Assembly (NCBI GenBank): GCA_023622765.1
Contig: JAMNYO010000125.1
Location: 59,472-123,471 of the forward strand
Direction: 5' to 3'
Length of the DNA: 64,000 nucleotides
Origin: Bacteroidota bacterium
GTDB taxonomy: Bacteria; Bacteroidota; Bacteroidia; Bacteroidales; Dysgonomonadaceae
Shown here: positions 58,477 through 64,000 of the stretch, piece by piece
Numbering within the stretch: position 1 is the stretch's first letter
How the letters are laid out: every line of letters starts with the position of its first letter
Translations under genes and position numbers: made by a program
Notes under the pieces: generated by a model
Databases searched by the model: none
Seen by the model: only the letters and a program-made list of their open reading frames with translations
Told to the model about the DNA's origin: nothing

Positions 58477-59757
58477 ATGAATGCAAAGAAAAACAATTCG
58501 AACTACCTGTTTCCCCTTTTGATTATCGCGGTCGCCTTTTTCATCATCGGCTTCGGGGTGGGGATAAACGGTATCATGGTTCCCATTTTAGAAGGGGCCT
58601 TCTCCTTGAGCAAGGGCATGTCTTACCTGGTGTTAACCGCCACGTTCTCTGCCTTTTTGATTTTCGGCAGGCCGTCAGGCATGCTCATCCAGAAGATTGG
58701 CTACAAGAAGGCCATGATCATAGCGCTGTTAATCATGGCGTTGGGTATGTTGCTATTTATCCCGTCGGCCCGCATGAGCGACTCGATGGCCGGTTTCTAC
58801 ATGTTCCTGGTGGCATCGTTTGTCGGGGGTATTGGCAACACCCTACTGCAGGCAACGGTGAATCCCTACGTGACCATCTGTGGGCCGATCGAGAAAGCCG
58901 CTCAACGCATGTGTTTTATGGGAATCATGAACAAGTCGGCCTGGTACCTGGGCCCCATCTTCCTCAGCCTGTTTATCGATGTGACCAACCCGGTGCTCGA
59001 CTTAGCCCATATCCCTTTTGGACTCGCCGCCGTTGTCATCGTCCTTCTCGCCATCCTTATCCATTTTGTCCATCTGCCGGAAGTGAAGGCTGAGGGAGAG
59101 GATGAGGACGAACTGGACGAGGCGAGCGCCGAGACGCAGGATAGCTTCGTGATTGCTGCGAACAAGAAAAAGAGCATTTGGCAGTTCCCCCATCTCATCT
59201 TAGGGGCGATTGCCCTGTTCGTTTACGTGGGGGTGGAGACCCTTCCCATGGCATCGGCGATCGACTTCGCGAACGCCATCGGGTTAGACAACCCGGCTCA
59301 CTACTCGGGTATCGTCTCTATCGGCTTGGTGGTCGGGTACATTGTCAGCATCTTCTTGCTACAGGTCATGCGTCAGAAGCAGGCGTTGATCCTCTTCACC
59401 TTCATCGCGATAGCCGCCTCCCTCTGCTTGGTCTATCTCCCCGCGCAACAAGCCATCTACAGCCTGGCGGTGCTAGGCTTCACCCATTCGCTTATGTGGG
59501 GGGCTATTTGGGCGCTGGCCATTGATAAGTTGGGTAAGTTCACCAAGGTCGGCTCCTCCATCCTGGTGATGGCGATTGTGGGGGGTGCTATCTTCCCGCT
59601 GATTTTCGGCTTTATCCTGGACGCTATAAAAACACCCGGGATGGCGATTACCGCGGAGAATTTTCAAACGGGCTATTGGTTGTTCGTTCCCGGCTACCTG
59701 TACATCCTCTTTTATGCCACCTTGGGGCATAAGATCGGATTGAAAAAAGAGGGTTAA
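58477..59757 (+). CDS. MFS sugar transporter (MurT/NagP-like)
   Basis: A 12-helix inner-membrane permease. Landmarks are FGVGINGIMVPILEGAFSLSKGMSYLVLTA (about residues 21-50), a LIQKIGYKKAM loop motif and ATVNPYVTICGPIEKAAQRMCFMGIMNKSA (about 126-155), all typical of the FucP/NagP family. An acidic loop, EGEDEDELDEASAE, separates the two halves. I chose ATG 58477 (MNAKKNNSNY); the longer frame from 58402 has no hydrophobic or family sequence. The kinase gene precedes it by about 130 bp, so the substrate is likely the same amino sugar, taken up without phosphorylation. Confidence 0.86.
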   Translation: MNAKKNNSNYLFPLLIIAVAFFIIGFGVGINGIMVPILEGAFSLSKGMSYLVLTATFSAFLIFGRPSGMLIQKIGYKKAMIIALLIMALGMLLFIPSARMSDSMAGFYMFLVASFVGGIGNTLLQATVNPYVTICGPIEKAAQRMCFMGIMNKSAWYLGPIFLSLFIDVTNPVLDLAHIPFGLAAVVIVLLAILIHFVHLPEVKAEGEDEDELDEASAETQDSFVIAANKKKSIWQFPHLILGAIALFVYVGVETLPMASAIDFANAIGLDNPAHYSGIVSIGLVVGYIVSIFLLQVMRQKQALILFTFIAIAASLCLVYLPAQQAIYSLAVLGFTHSLMWGAIWALAIDKLGKFTKVGSSILVMAIVGGAIFPLIFGFILDAIKTPGMAITAENFQTGYWLFVPGYLYILFYATLGHKIGLKKEG

Positions 59758-59805
59758 AGTTGTTGTTCTGGCAATTTGGTGCACCTTCAAGGTGTTTATA
59801 ACATG

Positions 59806-59817
59806 ATGAAACCGACA
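59806..59817 (+). promoter_or_regulatory. ATGAAACCGACA motif with a small hairpin (DegT copy)
   Basis: ATGAAACCGACA followed by AGACT-AAAAAA-AGTC, again able to form a small hairpin, 49 bp before the second DegT gene. Confidence 0.4.
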
Positions 59818-59865
59818 AGACTAAAAAAAGTCATCAACGGTTCTTACGCTTTAATATAAAACCCG

Positions 59866-61233
59866 ATGAAAGACAAGAAAGGAATAAGCAGGAGAAGCTT
59901 TTTAGGGAGCGCTTCGGTGCTCGGCACGGGCATGCTCCTGAAGCCGCGGTTCACCTGGGCGGTAAACCGCGGGGCAGACACTAAGCCCGCCCTGTTGGGG
60001 GGTGAGAAAACGTTCACGGGGAGCTTTCCCCGTTGGCCCATCATTGACGCTACCGAGGAGAACGCGTTGCGGGGTGTCCTCGAATCCAGGCAGGGATGGG
60101 GCAGGCGAATCAAAAACAATGAGGCCGACAAGTTTGAAACCCGTTACGCGGAGCTGTTGGGGGTAAAGCACTGCCTCACCGTGAACAGCGGCACCTCGGC
60201 GCTCTTCACCATGCTCGGGGCGTTAAATATTGGCCCGGGCGATGAGGTAATCCTGCCGGTCTACACCTTTATAGCGACCTACAACGTGGTGGCCATGCAC
60301 CATGCCTTGCCGATTATCGTGGATATCGATCCCGAAAGTTTTCAGGTCGACCCTGCCAAGATGGAGGCGGCCATCACCCCCAGCACCAAGGTACTTTTGC
60401 CCGTGCATATCGGTGGGTCGCCGTTCGATGTGGACGCCGTCCTCGCGATCGGGAAAAAGCATGACCTCCCGGTTATCGAGGATGCCTGCCAGGCACCGTT
60501 GGCGTCGTGGAAGGGGCAAAAGGTGGGTAATTTTGGCTTGGGCGCCGCCTTCAGCTTCCAAGAGTCCAAGAACCTCACGTGCGGTCAAGGCGGTGGCATC
60601 ACCACCAACGATGACCGTTTCATGAACGCCTGCGTGGGCTTTCATCACCAGGGTTCCGTTCAGGAGGAGAGCCCGTTTGCCCAGGGTGCCGCTCGCGGCG
60701 GCAACTTCCGGATGACGGCGTTCCAGGCCTCCATATTGAGCGCGCAGATGACCCGCCTGGAAAAGCAGGCGAAAACGAGGAGTGAAAACGCGGCCTACTT
60801 GGGCGAGTTGTTCAGCCAGATACCGGGCATCGCTCCCGCAAAGCTGTACCCCGGTACGACCAACAGCGCGTATCACCTCTACATGTTTCGTTTTGATAGC
60901 AATCATTTTGCCGGTATGAGCAAGGCCCGTTTCATCGAAGCCCTCAGGGCCGAGGGGGTTTCTTGCCACAGCGGTTACGGTGAGATGGATAAGAGTCCCC
61001 TCGTTGCTTCATTAGCCAAGAACCGGCACTACCTGCAGGTGTACGGCGAGAAGGCGATGAACGAGTGGTTGGAGCGCATCCAGTGCCCGGTGAACGAGAA
61101 GGTGTCTCGCGACGTTGCCGTTTGGTTCACCCAGACCACCTTGCTGGGTACCCGATCCGATCTGGAACAGATTGCCGAGGCGATCCGCAAGATTCAGAAA
61201 TACGCGAAGGAGATACGTGACGCAACCGTGTAG
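59866..61233 (+). CDS. Second Tat-exported DegT/DnrJ/EryC1 aminotransferase-like protein
   Basis: A paralog of the protein at 54.0 kb, with roughly the same length (455) and motifs: Tat signal SRRSFLGSASVLGTGMLLKP, TVNSGTSALFTMLGALNIGPGDEVILPVYTF, VIEDACQAP and the PLP lysine region FSFQESKNLTCGQGG. Differences include a Trp/Gly-rich segment ESRQGWGRRIKNN near residue 76, in a place that lines the active site in relatives. Two exported aminotransferases in one locus suggest that they act on different sugars or in sequence. The next gene starts 57 bp downstream. Confidence 0.85.
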   Translation: MKDKKGISRRSFLGSASVLGTGMLLKPRFTWAVNRGADTKPALLGGEKTFTGSFPRWPIIDATEENALRGVLESRQGWGRRIKNNEADKFETRYAELLGVKHCLTVNSGTSALFTMLGALNIGPGDEVILPVYTFIATYNVVAMHHALPIIVDIDPESFQVDPAKMEAAITPSTKVLLPVHIGGSPFDVDAVLAIGKKHDLPVIEDACQAPLASWKGQKVGNFGLGAAFSFQESKNLTCGQGGGITTNDDRFMNACVGFHHQGSVQEESPFAQGAARGGNFRMTAFQASILSAQMTRLEKQAKTRSENAAYLGELFSQIPGIAPAKLYPGTTNSAYHLYMFRFDSNHFAGMSKARFIEALRAEGVSCHSGYGEMDKSPLVASLAKNRHYLQVYGEKAMNEWLERIQCPVNEKVSRDVAVWFTQTTLLGTRSDLEQIAEAIRKIQKYAKEIRDATV

Positions 61234-61290
61234 CTTGGCCAATTGGGCGACGTGGCGATAAGGATGAGGTAAGTGAAAAGGGAGGGTTAG

Positions 61291-63591
61291 GTGAAGCGGA
61301 TGACGGGAATTACGAGGATGACGAGTGCGACAAGGACGATGCAGGTGACGGGAATGACGAGGATTACGGGCGCAACAAAGACGAGGCGGATTAAGGGTGT
61401 GACGAACGTGACAAGAGTGAGGCGGGTGATACGGGTAAGGTCGCTAACCCAGGTGAACCTGCTGAACCTGTTCGTTCTGTTAATCATTTCCTCAGCCTCC
61501 ATTCTGCCCGCTTACCCCGGATTCCGCGTATCCCCCCTGTTCGGGGACAATATGGTCATCCAGCGGGATAAAAGCGTGGAGGTATGGGGCGAGGCCGATA
61601 AAGGCAAGCGGGTTACCATCGCTTTCAACGGGCAGGTGGTGAAGGCTAAGGCCGATAAAAGTGGTAGGTGGACCGTGTTGTTACCGCCCATGTCGCACGG
61701 GGGGCCTTACGCGATGCAAGTCACCTGCGGCGATTCCACGTTACAGATCAACAACATCCTTGTTGGCGACGTCTGGTTTTGCAGTGGTCAATCCAACATG
61801 GTGTGGCCGGTCTCCAAGTCCAACAACGCGGAGCAGGAGATAGCCGCGGCCATTTACCCCAACATCCGGTCGTTTAACGTGGGGCGGAGCATCGCTTTTT
61901 CCCCTACTACCGATGTCCAGGGACAGTGGGATGTCTGTAGTCCCGAGACCGTCGGGATTTTTTCTGCTGTTGCCTACTTCTTTGCCCGCGAGGTTCACCG
62001 GGAGACCGGTATCCCCATTGGTATCGTGAACGCTTCGTGGGGAGGTACCGAGATCGAGCCTTGGATTAGCGAGCCAGCCTTTGCATCATTACCATCGCAC
62101 CTAACAGACCATTACAGCTACACGCCCGAGACCTCTCCCGACAGCATCAAGCTTCGACTTGACAGGGGAGAGCCTCTACCAGAAAAGATAGCGCCCAATG
62201 CCTACCCGAGCGTCCTATATAACGGGATGGTATACCCGTTCATCCGCTTCCCGATTACCGGGGTAATCTGGTACCAGGGTGAGAACAACGCCCATGCCGG
62301 ACGGTCGGCCGACTATTACGCGCTTTTTCCCTGTTTAATCCGGGACTGGCGGAAGCAGTGGGGGTACGATTTCCCCTTTTACTGGGTGCAACTCGCGAGC
62401 TACAAGCCCGAAAGCGTTCTCCCCGAAGAGAGTGACTGGGCGGAGTTGAGGGATGCGCAGCATCAAACCCTCTCTCTACCTTATACCGGTGAAGCGGTAA
62501 CCATTGATATTGGTGCGGCGAACGACGTACACCCCAGGAACAAGCAGGATGTAGGGTATAGGCTGGCGCTTCACGCGTTGAGTAAGGTATATGGTAAAAA
62601 GGTTCTATATTCGGGACCGGTCTTTCGTTCCATGAACGTTGAAAATGGCAAGGTCATTTTGGATTTTGATCACGTGGGCTCGGGCTTAACGGCCAAAAAC
62701 AAGTATGGCTACCTTCAGGGGTTCTCCATCGCGGGACCCGACAAGCAGTTCGTATGGGCTCAAGCGTACATCAACGAAAACAACCAGGTGATTGTTTTTA
62801 ACCATCAAATACCCCATCCGGTATTCGTCCGTTACGCATGGAGCAACAACCCCGGCGATGCCAACCTGTTCAATAAAGAGGGGTTGCCGGCATCTCCCTT
62901 TCAGGCGGAGAGGCCTTTTGATGCGGGAGAAGCCAACAAAGCACGTGGCGAGTTGGCATCAGCTTGCGAGGCAAACATGGAAAATATTTTCAAGACCTAT
63001 GATTTGAAAGTACACTATGATATTGTTGAACGTTTATACCAGGAAAGTAAAAAAAGGGAAACTGTTTTCTTTTCTAATTACAACTACGGTTACTTAAATT
63101 ATCTCTTTACATTAATCCAAGGAGTTCCCTATTTTGAGCAACCAACAGACTCAATAACCATGGTAAATCCCGGAGAACATGCAGGAGTGGAGTATATGTC
63201 GGAAGAGGCAGTTGATGAGTACCTTAAAAGGTTGGATTGCACGCCGGGAGAAGCCTATAGAAACTATTATCATTTTATCCGAAGAATCAAGCTCGAGAGG
63301 GAGGCCTATCTGAAATGTATTGATGAGGAGTTGGCGAAAAACCTTGACTCTACATACAGGAACGAGACATTGCGGTATGATGTTTTTCAAGGTCCTCCTC
63401 TGCTTGCTGAATTTCCCGTTATGAGCAAATTCCACTTTTTGAAACTTTTCAAGGAGTTTGTCCTCATCGATGATGAAGCAGTCCTTCCCGATTATTTCAG
63501 GGCCAAGGTCTATTTGGACTGTGGTTGTAAAACACCCTATTTCAGGGAGCGCTATTCAAAATACAGTGTAGATGAAAATAATAATCATTAA
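61291..63591 (+). CDS. Sialate O-acetylesterase-type esterase with unusual C-terminal extension
   Basis: Residues about 70-550 form an SGNH-like sialate O-acetylesterase domain: FGDNMVIQRDKSVEVWGEA, the nucleophile in VWFCSGQSNMVW (Ser about residue 170), GVIWYQGENNAHAGRSADYY and ANDVHPRNKQDVG (His). These enzymes remove O-acetyl groups from sialic acids or hemicellulose. At about nt 62930 (LPASPFQAERPFD) the typical domain ends; the last roughly 215 residues are unfamiliar, strongly charged and AT-rich, with low similarity in codon use to the first part. The N-terminus has 50 Thr/Arg-rich residues from a degenerate repeat; a signal peptide (VNLLNLFVLLIISSASILPA) suggests that the true start is a GTG near 61450. 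Confidence 0.78.
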   Translation: MKRMTGITRMTSATRTMQVTGMTRITGATKTRRIKGVTNVTRVRRVIRVRSLTQVNLLNLFVLLIISSASILPAYPGFRVSPLFGDNMVIQRDKSVEVWGEADKGKRVTIAFNGQVVKAKADKSGRWTVLLPPMSHGGPYAMQVTCGDSTLQINNILVGDVWFCSGQSNMVWPVSKSNNAEQEIAAAIYPNIRSFNVGRSIAFSPTTDVQGQWDVCSPETVGIFSAVAYFFAREVHRETGIPIGIVNASWGGTEIEPWISEPAFASLPSHLTDHYSYTPETSPDSIKLRLDRGEPLPEKIAPNAYPSVLYNGMVYPFIRFPITGVIWYQGENNAHAGRSADYYALFPCLIRDWRKQWGYDFPFYWVQLASYKPESVLPEESDWAELRDAQHQTLSLPYTGEAVTIDIGAANDVHPRNKQDVGYRLALHALSKVYGKKVLYSGPVFRSMNVENGKVILDFDHVGSGLTAKNKYGYLQGFSIAGPDKQFVWAQAYINENNQVIVFNHQIPHPVFVRYAWSNNPGDANLFNKEGLPASPFQAERPFDAGEANKARGELASACEANMENIFKTYDLKVHYDIVERLYQESKKRETVFFSNYNYGYLNYLFTLIQGVPYFEQPTDSITMVNPGEHAGVEYMSEEAVDEYLKRLDCTPGEAYRNYYHFIRRIKLEREAYLKCIDEELAKNLDSTYRNETLRYDVFQGPPLLAEFPVMSKFHFLKLFKEFVLIDDEAVLPDYFRAKVYLDCGCKTPYFRERYSKYSVDENNNH

Positions 63592-63610
63592 TATCCTAAA
63601 CAACGTGACT

Positions 63611-64000
63611 ATGAAAAAGATATGGATCATTGCATTCATTGGCCTGACAGTCATCGCCCAGGCTTACGGACAGACAAATACAACAGAGCAGGCCAATGAA
63701 AAAACCGGGATAATATACGAGAATACAGTTTATCGTTTTAAAGCCACGATACCGGGCAGTTGGAGGCTACATGGACACGTTATTAATGACACCAGGTATA
63801 ATATGGCGATAGCCGATTGGGGACTGCCTAAGGTTTATAGTGAAGTGGAGAAAACTGAAATTGAAAACTCTGTCTCGATCGTTGCTTATCGAAGGAAGGA
63901 AATTAATTCAGTGGACAGGTTGATTCAGTTTGAATATGAAAGATATAAAGGTAATAGCCCGACAAGCAAAATCATTCTGGAAGAAGATAAAACAAGCCCT
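63611..64000 (+). CDS. Secreted protein of unknown function, 3'-truncated by window edge
   Basis: An open frame starts at ATG 63611 and runs off the window at 64000. It begins with a signal peptide (MKKIWIIAFIGLTVIAQAYGQ). The visible mature part (about 110 residues) includes NTVYRFKATIPGSWRLHGHV and SVSIVAYRRKEINSVDRLIQ; I recognise no family. It is AT-rich like the last part of the preceding gene and starts 20 bp after it, on the same strand. Confidence 0.65.
   Translation, partial: MKKIWIIAFIGLTVIAQAYGQTNTTEQANEKTGIIYENTVYRFKATIPGSWRLHGHVINDTRYNMAIADWGLPKVYSEVEKTEIENSVSIVAYRRKEINSVDRLIQFEYERYKGNSPTSKIILEEDKTSP

Noticed and set aside
60223-60969. Minus-strand open frame of 248 codons
   Set aside because: It is antisense to the second DegT gene, and a similar shadow occurs opposite the first one, as expected for paralogs.
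41683-63591. Search for a SusC/SusD pair that would make the locus a classic polysaccharide utilization locus
   Set aside because: No TonB-dependent receptor or SusD-like lipoprotein is encoded here; uptake appears to rest on MFS permeases.

Overview
This is a chromosomal window from a member of the Bacteroidales. Evidence: many gene starts are preceded by the Bacteroidetes -7 promoter consensus TAnnTTTG; the gene content is typical of the order (S46 dipeptidyl-peptidase, DUF4270 lipoprotein, short GT5 glycogen synthase, XylR-type AraC regulator, WbqC protein, MurNAc/GlcNAc salvage genes); and dapB-lepB-wbqC form a conserved cluster. The window suggests a relative of Tannerella or the Dysgonomonadaceae, but the species cannot be fixed from the sequence alone. 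Most of it is moderately GC-rich. Two stretches are visibly AT-rich: the GH43 gene near 36 kb, and everything after about 62.93 kb.

Layout. 0-6.8 kb: 3' part of a guaA whose glutaminase half is degenerate, a broken 7TM-HD phosphodiesterase gene, and a surface-glycan group (GT4 transferase and two Stealth phosphotransferases). 7-29.6 kb: housekeeping genes (gltX, wbqC, lepB, dapB, an epimerase, rnr, queG, ruvB, a frameshifted DUF4270 gene, glycogen synthase, an outer-membrane barrel candidate, ligA, a coiled-coil protein, glsA, a DPP11-type peptidase, metY). 29.7-41.4 kb: ROK regulator, membrane pyrophosphatase, malate dehydrogenase, two exported Gfo/Idh oxidoreductases, an AT-rich GH43 gene, aspS with an internal deletion, tRNA-Pro(TGG) and a secreted glycerophosphodiesterase.

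41.7-63.6 kb: a long co-directional carbohydrate locus. It opens with an AraC/XylR regulator and a sugar MFS transporter, then nagA-nagB, two Gfo/Idh-type proteins, a DUF1080 (3-keto-glycoside hydrolase family) protein, a predicted exported glycoside hydrolase, a divergent murQ, a GH20-like exported protein, a Tat-exported DegT aminotransferase, a ceramidase-like lipoprotein with an inserted repeat domain, a BadF-type kinase, a second MFS transporter, a second Tat-exported DegT aminotransferase and a sialate O-acetylesterase with an unusual C-terminal extension. The transporter, kinase, MurQ, NagA and NagB make a complete route from N-acetylmuramic acid or a similar amino sugar to fructose-6-phosphate. 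The exported oxidoreductases, DUF1080 protein and aminotransferases suggest additional periplasmic sugar chemistry.

Structure not explained by genes. (i) A 210-290 bp nested palindromic repeat occurs four times between genes (about 6.8, 17.4, 28.1 and 52.0 kb); its arms differ between copies but stay self-complementary. (ii) A 12-bp motif, ATGAAACCGACA, lies upstream of four genes and always points the same way as the gene. (iii) Three genes (pgpH, the DUF4270 gene, aspS) have each lost a conserved internal segment. This is either a real deletion process or an assembly problem, and it should be checked before biology is built on it.
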